Positions 9,492-18,501 of a stretch of DNA of 64,000 nt are shown here, piece after piece. The position numbers and the translations under genes are program-made. This DNA comes from Mycolicibacterium goodii (GTDB taxonomy: Bacteria > Actinomycetota > Actinomycetes > Mycobacteriales > Mycobacteriaceae). The stretch lies in NCBI RefSeq assembly GCF_022370755.2, contig NZ_CP092364.2, positions 4,154,001 through 4,218,000 of the forward strand, given 5' to 3'. Under the pieces are notes generated by a model. The model was not told the DNA's origin, searched no databases, and was given only the letters and a program-made list of their open reading frames with translations. How positions within the stretch are numbered: position 1 is the first letter of the stretch; each line of letters begins with the position of its first letter.

Positions 9492-10648
9492 ACGATGTTG
9501 ACCATGGTGCGCACCCCCACGCCCAACGCACGCTCGTCGAGATCGAACGTGGGCTGATGCAGATCCAGCTGCGGCCCCTGCCCGCTCCACACACCGAGCC
9601 TGCCCATCGCGCCGGGAACCTCTTCGAGGTACCACGAGAAGTCCTCGCCGCCCCCGGACTGGTGCGTGTTGGCCAGCACGTCGGGGCCCACTGCCTCGAT
9701 GGCGTGGGTGAGGATGCGCGTCGAGACGTCCTCGTTGACCACCGGTGGCACACCGCGCCGGTAGTTGAGGCTGTGTTCGATGTTCAGCGGCGCCAGCAGG
9801 GCCGTCACCGTCTCCTCGACGATGGCCTCCAATGTCAGCCACGTGTCGCGGCTCGCGGTGCGAATGGTGCCTGCGAGGGTACCGATCTGCGGAATGGCGT
9901 TGGCCGCGACGCCCGCGTTGACCGCACCCCACACCATGACGGTGTTGTGGCGCGGATCGATGCGACGCGACAGCACACCGGGCAGGCCGGTGATCAGTGC
10001 GCCCAATCCGTACACCAGGTCACCGGTGAGGTGCGGCCGCGACGTGTGGCCGCCCGGGGAGTGCAGCGTGATCTCGATCGAGTCGGCGGCCGACGTGATC
10101 GGCCCCGGCTTGGTGGCGACGCGTCCGACCCTCAGGCGGGGATCGCAGTGCAGCGCGAAGATCCGGGTGACGCCGTTCAACGCGCCCGCGGCGACGGCGT
10201 CGATGGCGCCGCCGGGCATCAACTCCTCGGCGGCCTGGAAGATCAACCGCACACCGACCGGCAGTTCCGGCGCGGAGGCCAGCACCTTGGCCGCACCCAG
10301 CAACACCGCGGTGTGCGCGTCGTGGCCGCAGGCGTGCGCGACATTCGGCACCGTCGACGCGTACGGCGCGCCCGTGCGGTCGGCCATCGGCAGCGCATCC
10401 ATGTCAGCCCGCAACGCCACGCGCGGGCCGTCCTCGGGACCGAAGTCACACGTCAGGCCGGTTCCACCCGGCAGCACCTTCGGATTGAGTCCGGCCTCGG
10501 CGAGGTGCCGCGCCACGAACTCGGTGGTGGCGAACTCCTGCCGCCCCAACTCCGGGTGAGCGTGGATGTGTCTGCGCCAGGCGACCATCTCGTCGTAGTG
10601 CTCGGCGAGCCACCGCTCGGTGAGCGCACCCAGGTCCGCTGTGCTCAC
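9473..10648 (-). CDS. amiA1: M20-family amidohydrolase AmiA1 (Rv3305c-like)
   Basis: A 391-residue zinc-dependent aminoacylase/carboxypeptidase-type hydrolase that cleaves amide bonds of N-acyl amino acids or related amides; the natural substrate is unknown. Metal-binding and catalytic segments visible are WRRHIHAHPELG (about 25-36), RADMDALPM, HACGHDAHTAVLLG and FQAAEE, and then GGGEDFSWY near residue 340. The dimerisation domain interrupts the catalytic domain after about residue 185. The GTG start overlaps the amiB1 stop, so the two are one operon. Length and order match M. tuberculosis amiB1-amiA1. Confidence 0.9.
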   Translation of the reverse strand: MSTADLGALTERWLAEHYDEMVAWRRHIHAHPELGRQEFATTEFVARHLAEAGLNPKVLPGGTGLTCDFGPEDGPRVALRADMDALPMADRTGAPYASTVPNVAHACGHDAHTAVLLGAAKVLASAPELPVGVRLIFQAAEELMPGGAIDAVAAGALNGVTRIFALHCDPRLRVGRVATKPGPITSAADSIEITLHSPGGHTSRPHLTGDLVYGLGALITGLPGVLSRRIDPRHNTVMVWGAVNAGVAANAIPQIGTLAGTIRTASRDTWLTLEAIVEETVTALLAPLNIEHSLNYRRGVPPVVNEDVSTRILTHAIEAVGPDVLANTHQSGGGEDFSWYLEEVPGAMGRLGVWSGQGPQLDLHQPTFDLDERALGVGVRTMVNIVAAARQ

Positions 10649-11829
10649 GATGCCGCCCGCCGGCTCTGCGCGGCCAGCACCCGGTCACGCTGGGCCGGGG
10701 TTTCGGCCAGCTGAACAACCGTGCGGGCCAACATGATCGCGCCTTCCACGACAGCCTTGTCCGCACTCGGTCGCACCGCCGCGGCCGTGAAGGCCTGCTG
10801 GTGGATCGCCGCACCACCCGAGTCGATCCCGATCACCGGATGGATCCCCGGCATCACGTGCGTGACATTGCCCATGTCGGTGCTACCCAGCGGCACACTC
10901 GCCTCCACACCGACCGGCAGCGGCTCGCGCCCCAGTCGCACCATCTCGGCGCGCACGGTCTCGGACAACCATCGATCCGGCCGCAGCTCGGCGTAGGCGG
11001 GCGCGGTCTCGGTCACGTCGTGCTCACAGCCGGTGGCCAGTGCCCCGGCCGAGAAACACCCCGCCATCCGGTCCTCCAGCTCGTGCAGGGCGGCCATGTC
11101 GGTGGCCCGCATCGTGTATCGCATCTCGGCGTGTCCGGGTATGACATTGGTGGCCTGTCCGCCATGTGTGACGATGCCGTGCACCATCTGCCCCGGCGCC
11201 AACTGCTGACGCAGCAGCCCGATCGCCACCTGCGCAACCGTCACCGCATCGGCGGCGTTGACCCCGAGATACGGCGCCACCGCGGCGTGCGATTCACGTC
11301 CCGTGTAGCTCACGGTCACCTCGGACAACGCCAGCGAACGCGCGGCGGCGATGTCGGCCGGACCGGGATGGAGCATGACCGATGCGGCGATGTCGTCGAA
11401 GGTTCCGGCGTTGAGCAGCAGAACCTTTCCTCCGCCGAGTTCCTCGGCCGGGGTACCGATCAGGACCACCGTGAGGTCGAGCGCGTCCGCGACCTCGGCG
11501 AGGGCCAGCGCGGTACCCACCGCCGACGCCGCGATGATGTTGTGCCCGCACGCGTGGCCGATGTCGGGCAGCGCGTCGTACTCGGCACAGACGCCGACCA
11601 CCAGCGAACCGCTGCCGTACGACGCGCGGAACGCGGTGTCCAGGCCGCCGGGCGCCGCAGTGATCTCGAACCCGTACTCGGCCACGAGCGCCTGTGTCTT
11701 CGCGCAGCTGCGGTGCTCGGCGAACGCCAATTCGGGTTCCGCGTGGATCGAGTGCGACAGTTCGATCAGGTCGCCACTGCGCCGCCTGACGGCATCCTCG
11801 ACGCTCAGCGAAGCGGTGGCGGTGGACAT
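10645..11829 (-). CDS. amiB1: M20-family amidohydrolase AmiB1 (Rv3306c-like)
   Basis: A 394-residue M20 peptidase-family protein of the p-aminobenzoyl-glutamate hydrolase/AbgB-like subgroup. Signature segments are HAEPELAFAEH, CAEYDALPDIGHACGHN (near residues 75-95), GTPAEELGGGK and AVMLHPGP-like text. It is the first gene of the amiB1-amiA1 operon and divergent from punA across only 47 bp, so the two promoters must be close or overlapping. It may act with AmiA1 on the same class of amides. A relative with the same motif layout occurs at 34847-36004 in the catabolic island. Confidence 0.9.
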   Translation of the reverse strand: MSTATASLSVEDAVRRRSGDLIELSHSIHAEPELAFAEHRSCAKTQALVAEYGFEITAAPGGLDTAFRASYGSGSLVVGVCAEYDALPDIGHACGHNIIAASAVGTALALAEVADALDLTVVLIGTPAEELGGGKVLLLNAGTFDDIAASVMLHPGPADIAAARSLALSEVTVSYTGRESHAAVAPYLGVNAADAVTVAQVAIGLLRQQLAPGQMVHGIVTHGGQATNVIPGHAEMRYTMRATDMAALHELEDRMAGCFSAGALATGCEHDVTETAPAYAELRPDRWLSETVRAEMVRLGREPLPVGVEASVPLGSTDMGNVTHVMPGIHPVIGIDSGGAAIHQQAFTAAAVRPSADKAVVEGAIMLARTVVQLAETPAQRDRVLAAQSRRAAS

Positions 11830-11876
11830 TCTCGCAGTATCTCACTTGGTAAAGAGGCCCGTTAAGCTCGCCTACC

Positions 11877-12671
11877 GTGACCGACCCGCACACCTCAAGC
11901 CAAGCGGCCGCGACCGCGATCGCCGACCGGACGGGCGTCGACGAGCACGATGTCGCGGTCGTCCTCGGCTCCGGATGGGCACCCGCGGTCGCCGAACTGG
12001 GCGATCCCGTCGGCGTGGCCGACATGGCCGATCTGCCCGGGTTCACCCCGCCAACCGCCGCCGGACATGGCGGTCAGGTGCTTTCCGTCCGCATCGGCAA
12101 CCATCGGGTGCTGGTGCTCGTCGGCCGCATCCACGCCTACGAGGGCCACGACCTCGCGCACGTCGTGCATCCGGTGCGCACCGCGGTGGCGACCGGTGTG
12201 CGCACGGTCGTGCTCACCAACGCCGCAGGCGGACTGCGGCCCGAGTACACGGTGGGCCAACCCGTGCTGATCAGTGACCACCTCAACCTCACCGCCCGGT
12301 CGCCGCTGGTGGGACCCCAGTTCGTCAACTTGGTCGACGCGTACTCGCCGCGGCTGCGCGCCGTGGCCCGCGGGTTCGACCCCTCGCTGGCCGAGGGCGT
12401 CTACGCCGGCCTACCGGGACCGCACTACGAGACACCCGCCGAGATCCGGATGCTGCGCACGCTCGGCGCCGATCTCGTCGGGATGTCGACCGTCCACGAG
12501 ACGATCGCGGCGCGCGCGGCCGGGGCCGAGGTGCTCGCGGTGTCCCTGGTGACGAATCTCGCGGCAGGCATGACCGGGGAACCGCTCAGCCACGCCGAGG
12601 TGCTGCAGGCCGGGCGCGAGTCCGCGACGCGCATGGGCGCGCTCCTCGCTGAGGTCATCGCGCGTCTCTGA
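11877..12671 (+). CDS. punA: Purine nucleoside phosphorylase
   Basis: A 264-residue trimeric-type phosphorylase that converts (deoxy)inosine or guanosine plus phosphate to free base and (deoxy)ribose 1-phosphate in the cytosol. Motifs are VVLGSGW (phosphate loop, about 27-33), [28 protein letters not shown], and the base-binding region ending VGMSTVHET with VTNLAAG. The GTG start is the one that gives the family-typical N-terminus. In M. tuberculosis the next gene is pmmB; here a four-gene block lies between. Base salvage is shared with upp, add, deoA and cdd in this window. Confidence 0.95.
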   Translation: MTDPHTSSQAAATAIADRTGVDEHDVAVVLGSGWAPAVAELGDPVGVADMADLPGFTPPTAAGHGGQVLSVRIGNHRVLVLVGRIHAYEGHDLAHVVHPVRTAVATGVRTVVLTNAAGGLRPEYTVGQPVLISDHLNLTARSPLVGPQFVNLVDAYSPRLRAVARGFDPSLAEGVYAGLPGPHYETPAEIRMLRTLGADLVGMSTVHETIAARAAGAEVLAVSLVTNLAAGMTGEPLSHAEVLQAGRESATRMGALLAEVIARL

Positions 12672-12687
12672 TGAGAATTTCCGCGGC

Positions 12688-13233
12688 CTAACCCGCCAGA
12701 TACCGCTGCAGCGTCGGGCCGATCCACGCGATGACCTCGTCGCGTGACATGTCGACCAGCGGGGGAAACGCCAGCACATAGCGGCACAACGCCATGCCGA
12801 GCACCTGCGACGCCGCGAGGCTTGCGCGAACCGGCGCATCGGGCGCACCGTCGGTGAGCTTGAGGATCACCGGCGCGAGTTGCGCCGCGAAGATCGTGCG
12901 CATGCGCTCGGCGACGGCGTCGTTGGTGACGCCGGCGCGCAGCAGGATCAGCAGCGCCTCGTCGCGTTCCCACCGCTCGACGAAATGTCCGGCCAACGTC
13001 GCACCGAGGTCGTCGTGCGGCACCACGGACAGATCCGGTAGTTCCAGATCGAACTCGGCCGCCGCGGCGAACAACCGATCCTTGTTGCCGAAATAGCGCA
13101 TCACCATCGATGGATCGATGTTCGCGTCGGCCGCGATCGCGCGGATCGTGGCGCGTTCGTAGCCGTCGGCAGCGAAGCGCTCACGCGCCGCGGCCAGGAT
13201 CACCGACTTGGTCTCGGCTGCCGATCGCCTCAT
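12688..13233 (-). CDS. TetR-family repressor of the adjacent flavin monooxygenase
   Basis: A 181-residue regulator. The N-terminal TetR helix-turn-helix is clear (AARERFAADGYERATIRAI, then PSMVMRYFGNKDRLFAAA), followed by a ligand-binding helical domain. The start at 13233 is preferred. A longer reading to 13272 would run through the operator, and the start at 13233 gives the usual short N-terminus before the HTH. A 30-bp operator abuts the start codon, implying autorepression. Divergent from the monooxygenase gene. Confidence 0.9.
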   Translation of the reverse strand: MRRSAAETKSVILAAARERFAADGYERATIRAIAADANIDPSMVMRYFGNKDRLFAAAAEFDLELPDLSVVPHDDLGATLAGHFVERWERDEALLILLRAGVTNDAVAERMRTIFAAQLAPVILKLTDGAPDAPVRASLAASQVLGMALCRYVLAFPPLVDMSRDEVIAWIGPTLQRYLAG

Positions 13234-13234
13234 G

Positions 13235-13264
13235 GTCAACAAGTGTAGGCCAACAGGCGTTGAC
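13235..13264. promoter_or_regulatory. TetR operator, proximal to the regulator
   Basis: A 30-bp imperfect palindrome beginning GTCAAC and ending GTTGAC, with a central GGCC. It lies directly upstream of the TetR start codon. The same architecture recurs 26 bp away at 13291-13320. Confidence 0.75.
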
Positions 13265-13290
13265 ATCCGCACACCCCGGATCTACCGTGA

Positions 13291-13320
13291 GTCAACAAGC
13301 GTTGGCCAACAAGTGTTGAC
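13291..13320. promoter_or_regulatory. TetR operator, proximal to the monooxygenase
   Basis: A 30-bp palindrome with ends GTCAACA/TGTTGAC and a perfect centre GTTGGCCAAC. It ends at the base before the ribosome site AAAGGAG (13321-13327) of the monooxygenase, so bound repressor would block its transcription. Confidence 0.8.
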
Positions 13321-13332
13321 AAAGGAGTCGAG

Positions 13333-14481
13333 ATGGCAATCGCAACCGATGTGCTGATCGTCGGGGCCGGACCGGTCGGTCTCACCGCCGCCGTGGCGCT
13401 CACCGAGTTGGGTCGCGACGTGACCGTCGTCGACGCCGAGGCCGAGGGGACCAACACGTCGCGCGCCGCGGTGATCCACGCCCGCACCCTCGAACTGCTC
13501 GAGCCCTATGGAGTGGTCGACGACCTCGTGGGCCGCGGTGTACACACACCGGTCTTCACCATCCGGGATCGCGACGACCTGCTCATCGAGGTGCCGTTCG
13601 GCCGGCTGCCCAGCGCCTACCCGTACACGCTGATGATCTCGCAGGCCGACACCGAGGCGTTCCTGCTCAAGCGCCTCGAAGCGCTCGGCGGCAAGGTGAC
13701 CCGGCCCGCGACGGTGACCTCGATCTCCCAGCACGACACCCACGCGGTGGCCACCTTCGACGACGGACAGCAGATCCGGGCGCGGTATGTGGTCGGCGCC
13801 GACGGCATCCACAGCACGGTGCGCGAACAGGCACTGATCCCGTTCACCGGCAGCACCTATGCCGAATCCTTCGTGCTCGCCGACGTCGGGTTGTCCGGCG
13901 GGATCCCCACCGACGAGGTGATCCTGTACTTCTCACCGGCGGGCCTGGTGGTCGTCGCACCGCTGCCCGACGGCATCCATCGCATCGTCGCGACCGTCGA
14001 TGCGCAGGAGGCACCCGCGCACCCCGACGCGGCGTTCGTGCAACGCCTGCTCGACGAGCGCGGCCCCGTCGCCCGGCCCGCCGTGGTGGAGGGCGTGGTG
14101 TGGAGCTCGCGGTTCCGGGTGCATCATCGCGTCGCAGACACATTCCGCGCCAACCGGATTCTGCTGGCCGGTGACGCCGCACACGTGCACTCCCCCGCCG
14201 GCGGGCAGGGCATGAACCTCGGCATCGAGGACGCCGTCATGCTCGCGCGGCCCCTGTCGGAGGTCCTCGACGGCGCACCTGACACCGTCCTCGACGACTA
14301 TGCGGCACGCCGGCGCCGCGCCGCCCGGCGGATCGTCGCGGCGACCGGTCGGCTCACCGGCCTCGCGACCGCGTCGGCGCGAAAACGTCCCGTGCGCAAC
14401 CGGATCATGCGCGCCGCGGGTTCCCTTCCCGCCGTGCGGCGCGCGCTGGCCTGGCGGCTGTCCGGCCTGGACCGCCGCTGA
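13333..14481 (+). CDS. FAD-dependent aromatic-ring-type monooxygenase
   Basis: A 382-residue class A flavin hydroxylase that uses NAD(P)H and O2 to hydroxylate a substrate that cannot be read from the sequence. FAD-binding GxGxxG is VLIVGAGPVGLTAA (about 6-19). The DG motif is VVGADGIHSTVR and the second FAD motif LLAGDAAHVHSPAGGQGMN. AAAGGAG lies five bases before the ATG. Control by the divergent TetR suggests induction by an aromatic or xenobiotic. The block is inserted between punA and pmmB relative to M. tuberculosis. Confidence 0.92.
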   Translation: MAIATDVLIVGAGPVGLTAAVALTELGRDVTVVDAEAEGTNTSRAAVIHARTLELLEPYGVVDDLVGRGVHTPVFTIRDRDDLLIEVPFGRLPSAYPYTLMISQADTEAFLLKRLEALGGKVTRPATVTSISQHDTHAVATFDDGQQIRARYVVGADGIHSTVREQALIPFTGSTYAESFVLADVGLSGGIPTDEVILYFSPAGLVVVAPLPDGIHRIVATVDAQEAPAHPDAAFVQRLLDERGPVARPAVVEGVVWSSRFRVHHRVADTFRANRILLAGDAAHVHSPAGGQGMNLGIEDAVMLARPLSEVLDGAPDTVLDDYAARRRRAARRIVAATGRLTGLATASARKRPVRNRIMRAAGSLPAVRRALAWRLSGLDRR

Positions 14482-14503
14482 CACCGCCCACGGAGCTGAT
14501 CGT

Positions 14504-15628
14504 CTACCGACGCGCGGGCGTTGCGACGTCGACAGCCTCGGCCCGACGGCCGGTGAGCCGGATCATGGTGCGGGCCAACAGCGGCGCGGTGAACAGCATC
14601 AGCAACACCCGCAGCACCTGCGCGGCGATGACGAACGTCACATTGGAGCCCGTCTCGACCGCGGTGGCCAGGACCGCATACACGCCACCGGGGCTCGTGG
14701 CGAGATAACCCTCCAGCTGCGTCATCCCGGTGACGTCGGCGAGCACCACCCCGAGCAACGCGGTGGCGGCCCCGAGCAGCACGATCAGCAGCAACGCCAA
14801 CGGCAGGATGCGGCCGATGGCCCGCAGCGATTCGCGCGTGAACGCCACACCGGCCTGCCAACCGATCACCATGTACCCGGCCTGCACCAGCACCGCCGGG
14901 ACCGTGAGACCGGACGACAGGCCGGTCAACTGCAGCACCACGGTGAGGGCCAACGGGCCGAGCAGGCCGGCGCCCGGCATGCGCAGCAACCGTCCGCCGA
15001 CCGCGCCGACGACCACCAGGCCGACGAGCATCGCGAGGCTCAGATACCAAGGCGCCACTTCCGTTTGGGGTGGCGCGACGGCGGGATGGGACCGATCGGC
15101 GTGGAACACGACGGTCACCACGAGCGGGATGGTCGCCGTCACGAGCGCGACGCGCAGGTACTGCACGACCGAGACGACACGGTCGTCACCCCCGAGTTCA
15201 CGCGCGATGGCGACGAGTCCCGAGGCGCCGCCGGCCACCAGGGCCAGTGATCCGGTCAGTGGCGAGACGTCGCGGTGCAGACCCAGCAACGCACCGGCGA
15301 CGATGCTGATGACCAAGGTCGCCACAGCGATCGCCAGCACGATGCCCCAGTCCGACTGCAGGGCGTCGACCGCGTCCTGATGGACCATGGTGCCGATGTA
15401 GACACCGAGCACGCCTTGCGCCACGACACCGGCCTGCCGCGGAACCCTCGGCGGCGCCAGTGCCGCGATCGCGAGCACGACGCCGACGATCAGTGCGGCG
15501 AACAGCGCCGCGGACGGGACGTTGATGAGGGTGAGCGGAACGGTGACCGCGACCGTCACGATCAGCAGGAGGAGCCATCGGAGCACCGCGCGCGTCCGTC
15601 GTGCTCTCAGCATGGGCGTCCTCGACAT
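14504..15628 (-). CDS. AbrB-family membrane protein (ammonia-monooxygenase-like, PF05145)
   Basis: A 374-residue polytopic membrane protein with a basic N-terminus and about 10 hydrophobic segments. The two-fold repeat typical of the AbrB/DUF family is suggested by PSAALFAALIVG (near 35) and an internal repeat of the same type of helix pair after about residue 190. Members are named after AbrB or ammonia monooxygenase, but their transport role is poorly defined. The ribosome site GGGAGG precedes the ATG. It is divergent from the MarR gene across about 105 bp that contains a perfect palindrome. Confidence 0.8.
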   Translation of the reverse strand: MSRTPMLRARRTRAVLRWLLLLIVTVAVTVPLTLINVPSAALFAALIVGVVLAIAALAPPRVPRQAGVVAQGVLGVYIGTMVHQDAVDALQSDWGIVLAIAVATLVISIVAGALLGLHRDVSPLTGSLALVAGGASGLVAIARELGGDDRVVSVVQYLRVALVTATIPLVVTVVFHADRSHPAVAPPQTEVAPWYLSLAMLVGLVVVGAVGGRLLRMPGAGLLGPLALTVVLQLTGLSSGLTVPAVLVQAGYMVIGWQAGVAFTRESLRAIGRILPLALLLIVLLGAATALLGVVLADVTGMTQLEGYLATSPGGVYAVLATAVETGSNVTFVIAAQVLRVLLMLFTAPLLARTMIRLTGRRAEAVDVATPARR

Positions 15629-15666
15629 GCCACCTCCCTACCCCCACAAACCTAAGCCAAACCTTG

Positions 15667-15683
15667 CGACTTTCCGAAAGTCG
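15667..15683. promoter_or_regulatory. Perfect palindrome, candidate MarR operator
   Basis: CGACTTTCCGAAAGTCG: 8-bp arms around one central base, midway in the AbrB/MarR divergent region. Size and symmetry suit a MarR dimer. Confidence 0.55.
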
Positions 15684-15698
15684 ATCGCTGTTCTACCG

Positions 15699-15735
15699 GT
15701 GACTCTGATCGATTACCAAGGTATAACTTCGTTAT
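15699..15735 (+). promoter_or_regulatory. Probable leaderless promoter of the MarR gene
   Basis: GTGACT (-35-like, 15699-15704), a 17-base spacer, and TATAAC (-10, 15722-15727), followed by six bases and then the ATG at 15734. That spacing places transcription start at or beside the start codon, and no ribosome site is present. A small inverted repeat ATAAC-TTC-GTTAT (15723-15735) overlaps the -10 and the start codon. Confidence 0.55.
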
Positions 15736-16210
15736 GGGTAGTGTCACCCCGACGGGAACGACAGCCGGCACGTCGGCGGCCACAGAACTGCGGGAATCGA
15801 TGATGGCGGTGGCGCGGCAGATGCGAAGGCACCGTCCCGACCACGGCCTCACCCTCACGCAAATGGAGATCCTCGGTGAGGTGAGCCGCGCGGGCACCCC
15901 GACTCCCGCCGAACTCGGTGCGCGGCTGCACGTGCGCACGCAGTCACTGACCGACAGCATCAACGAACTCGTCGGACGGGGCCTGATCGCGCGCCGACCC
16001 GACGCCGGCGACCGGAGGCGTCAGCTCATCTATCTCACGCCTGCGGGTGCCGATCTACTTGAGGCCGACCGGGCCGAGCGTGACGCATGGTTGCACGACA
16101 CCATGCGCGACAACCTGTCCGAGCTCGAGTTCGATCTGTTGATGCTCGTCGCACCGGTCCTGCGCAAGCTTGCATACGCGGAGGCCGCTGCGGGCACACT
16201 TGGCTCATGA
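15734..16210 (+). CDS. MarR-family transcriptional regulator
   Basis: A 158-residue winged-helix dimeric regulator. The recognisable core is LTLTQMEILGEVSRAG, TPAELGARLHV, TQSLTDSINELVGRGLI and the wing RRPDAGDRRRQLIYLTPAG. The first ~20 residues are low-complexity Thr/Gly. It probably controls the divergent AbrB-family gene and itself. Its stop overlaps the pmmB start (ATGA), so in this organism pmmB may be co-transcribed from the MarR promoter. Confidence 0.9.
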   Translation: MGSVTPTGTTAGTSAATELRESMMAVARQMRRHRPDHGLTLTQMEILGEVSRAGTPTPAELGARLHVRTQSLTDSINELVGRGLIARRPDAGDRRRQLIYLTPAGADLLEADRAERDAWLHDTMRDNLSELEFDLLMLVAPVLRKLAYAEAAAGTLGS

Positions 16211-17823
16211 CGTCGACCGCGACAGCAGCGCAGGAATGGATCGCCCACGACCCTGACCCGGAAACTGCGGCCGAGCTGAGGGCATGCAGCCCCGATGAAC
16301 TCGACCACAGATTCAGCCACCCGCTGACATTCGGCACCGCAGGCCTGCGCGGCCCGCTGCGTGGCGGCCCCGACGGCATGAACCTCGCCGTCGTGCTGCG
16401 CACCACGTGGGCGGTGGCGCAGGTGCTCAAACAGCACTCCCTCGGCGGGTCCCAGGTGGTGGTGGGCCGCGACGCCCGCCACAAATCCGATGAGTTCGCG
16501 CTCGCCGCCGCCGAAGTTCTTGCCGCCGAGGGCTTCGAGGTGCTGCTGATGCTCGCGGCCGTACCGACCCCGGTGGTGGCCTTCGCCGTGCGGCACATGC
16601 CCGCCGTCGCCGGAATCCAGATCACCGCGTCGCACAACCCGAAGACCGACAACGGCTACAAGGTGTTCTTGGACGGCGGGCTGCAGATCATCTCACCGAC
16701 AGATCACGAGATCGAGGAGGCGGTGTCGCGCGCGCCGCACGCCGACGAGATCCCGCGGGCCCCGGTCACCACTGGCGGCCTCGCCCAGATCAAGGCCTAC
16801 CTCGAACGCGCCGCCCGGGTGCGGCGCAAGTCCGATCCGGTCCGGGTCGCGTTGACGCCCCTACACGGTGTCGGAGGCGAATTCGCGCTCGACGCAATGG
16901 CTTTGGCCGGCATCGACGATGTCCACGTGGTGGAATCGCAGTTCAACCCCGATCCTGAGTTTCCCACCGTCGAGTTCCCGAATCCCGAGGAGCCGGGCGC
17001 CACCGACGAACTGCTCGCGCTGGCCGCCGACGTCGGCGCCGAGATCGCGATCGCCCTGGATCCCGACGCCGACCGGTGCGCGGTCGGGATCCCCACGCCG
17101 GACGGCTGGCGCATGCTCTCGGGTGATGAAACCGGGTGGCTCCTGGGCGATTACATCCTGTCGCAGATCGAACCCGGGATGGTCAGCGAATCCACCGTGG
17201 TGGCCAGCACCGTGGTGTCGTCACGCATGCTGGCCTCGATCGCCGCGGCGCACGGCGCCCACCACGTCGAGACGCTCACCGGATTCAAATGGCTGGCCCG
17301 CGCGGGATCACCCGGCAGCACACTGGTGTATGCCTACGAGGAGGCCATCGGACACTGCGTCGACCCGTCTTCTGTGCGCGACAAGGACGGTATCACCGCC
17401 GCGGTCCTGGCGTGCGATCTGGTTGCCGCACTGCGTTATCAGGGGCGCACCATGGTCGACGCGCTCGACGAGCTCGCCCGCGCGCACGGCGTGCACGTCA
17501 CACGCGCGGTGTCGCGCCAGGTGTCCGACGCCGACGACGCGATGAGCCGCCTGCGCGCGCAGCCGCCCACCGAACTGGCCGGGTTCACCGTCGGCGTCGA
17601 GGACCTGTCGCAGCGCCGCGGTCAACCGCGCACCGATGCGCTGATCTTCACAGGTGCGGATGGCGACACCGCGATCCGCGTGGTGGTGCGGCCGTCAGGA
17701 ACCGAACCGAAGCTCAAGTCCTACATCGAGGTTCGCTGCGCGCCCACCGATGATCTCGGCGCGGCAAGAAAGCAGGCGCACCGCATCGGTGACGAGTTGT
17801 GCCTGGCGGCGAAAGGCTGGTGA
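16207..17823 (+). CDS. pmmB: Phosphohexomutase/phosphopentomutase-family enzyme PmmB
   Basis: A 538-residue four-domain alpha-D-phosphohexomutase (Rv3308-like). The phosphoserine loop is ITASHNPKTDNGY with Ser near residue 142, the metal loop DPDADRC, the sugar loop YAYEEAIG and the phosphate loop RPSGTEPKLKSYIE. The ATG at 16207 overlaps the MarR stop. Upstream in-frame ATGs would read into the MarR gene. Annotated relatives are called phosphomannomutase, but the setting among punA, upp, add, deoA and cdd suggests that it moves phosphate between C1 and C5 of (deoxy)ribose, feeding nucleoside-derived pentose to central metabolism. That role is inference. Confidence 0.92.
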   Translation: MTSTATAAQEWIAHDPDPETAAELRACSPDELDHRFSHPLTFGTAGLRGPLRGGPDGMNLAVVLRTTWAVAQVLKQHSLGGSQVVVGRDARHKSDEFALAAAEVLAAEGFEVLLMLAAVPTPVVAFAVRHMPAVAGIQITASHNPKTDNGYKVFLDGGLQIISPTDHEIEEAVSRAPHADEIPRAPVTTGGLAQIKAYLERAARVRRKSDPVRVALTPLHGVGGEFALDAMALAGIDDVHVVESQFNPDPEFPTVEFPNPEEPGATDELLALAADVGAEIAIALDPDADRCAVGIPTPDGWRMLSGDETGWLLGDYILSQIEPGMVSESTVVASTVVSSRMLASIAAAHGAHHVETLTGFKWLARAGSPGSTLVYAYEEAIGHCVDPSSVRDKDGITAAVLACDLVAALRYQGRTMVDALDELARAHGVHVTRAVSRQVSDADDAMSRLRAQPPTELAGFTVGVEDLSQRRGQPRTDALIFTGADGDTAIRVVVRPSGTEPKLKSYIEVRCAPTDDLGAARKQAHRIGDELCLAAKGW

Positions 17824-18447
17824 TCAGCGCGGCCCGAACTGACGGTCCCCCGCGTCACCGAGCCCGGGCACGATATAGGCGATCTCGTTGAGGCCGTCGT
17901 CGACCGTCGCGGTGATCAGGCGCATGTCCGGAGCGACGGCCTCCAGCGCGGCGATGCCCTGTGGTGCGCACACCACGCACACCGCGGTGATGTCGACGGC
18001 ATTGCGGGCCTGCAGCAGCCCGATCGTGTGGGCCATCGAACCGCCCGTCGCCAACATCGGGTCGAGGACGAACACCGACCGGTCACTGAGATCCTCGGGC
18101 AGCGACGCCAGGTACGGCGTCGGTTGATGCGTCGTCTCGTCACGCGCCACGCCCACGAAACCCACCTGCGCCTCGGGGATCAGGGCATGCGCCTGATCGA
18201 CCATCCCCAGCCCCGCGCGAAGCACCGGCACCAGCAACGGCGGGTTCGCCAGGCGTGACCCCACGGTGTCGGTGACGGGGGTGCGCACCGGGATCTGCTC
18301 GGAGGGCGCGTCCCGCGTCGCCTCGTAAACCAGCATCAGGGTCAGGTCCCGCAGCGCGGCCCGGAAGGCCGCGTTGTCGGTCCGCTCATCCCGCAGCGTG
18401 GTCAGGCGCGCAGCAGCCAGCGGGTGGTCGACGACGCGTACATCCAT
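17824..18447 (-). CDS. upp: Uracil phosphoribosyltransferase
   Basis: A 207-residue cytosolic enzyme making UMP from uracil and PRPP. The PRPP-binding motif is [14 protein letters not shown] and the uracil-binding C-terminus [15 protein letters not shown]. The N-terminal [12 protein letters not shown] is family-typical. Its stop directly abuts the pmmB stop (convergent). It completes the pyrimidine salvage set with cdd and deoA. Confidence 0.96.
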   Translation of the reverse strand: MDVRVVDHPLAAARLTTLRDERTDNAAFRAALRDLTLMLVYEATRDAPSEQIPVRTPVTDTVGSRLANPPLLVPVLRAGLGMVDQAHALIPEAQVGFVGVARDETTHQPTPYLASLPEDLSDRSVFVLDPMLATGGSMAHTIGLLQARNAVDITAVCVVCAPQGIAALEAVAPDMRLITATVDDGLNEIAYIVPGLGDAGDRQFGPR

Positions 18448-18501
18448 GCGCCGACCTTAACGTCCGGATGGCTCGATGGTGACCCCGGCGTTCTCCTGAA
18501 G

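Noticed and set aside
15722..15736. ATAACTTCGT near the MarR start, which resembles half of a loxP arm.
   Set aside because: Only ten bases match, no second arm or spacer is present, and the bases are better explained as a -10 element and start codon.
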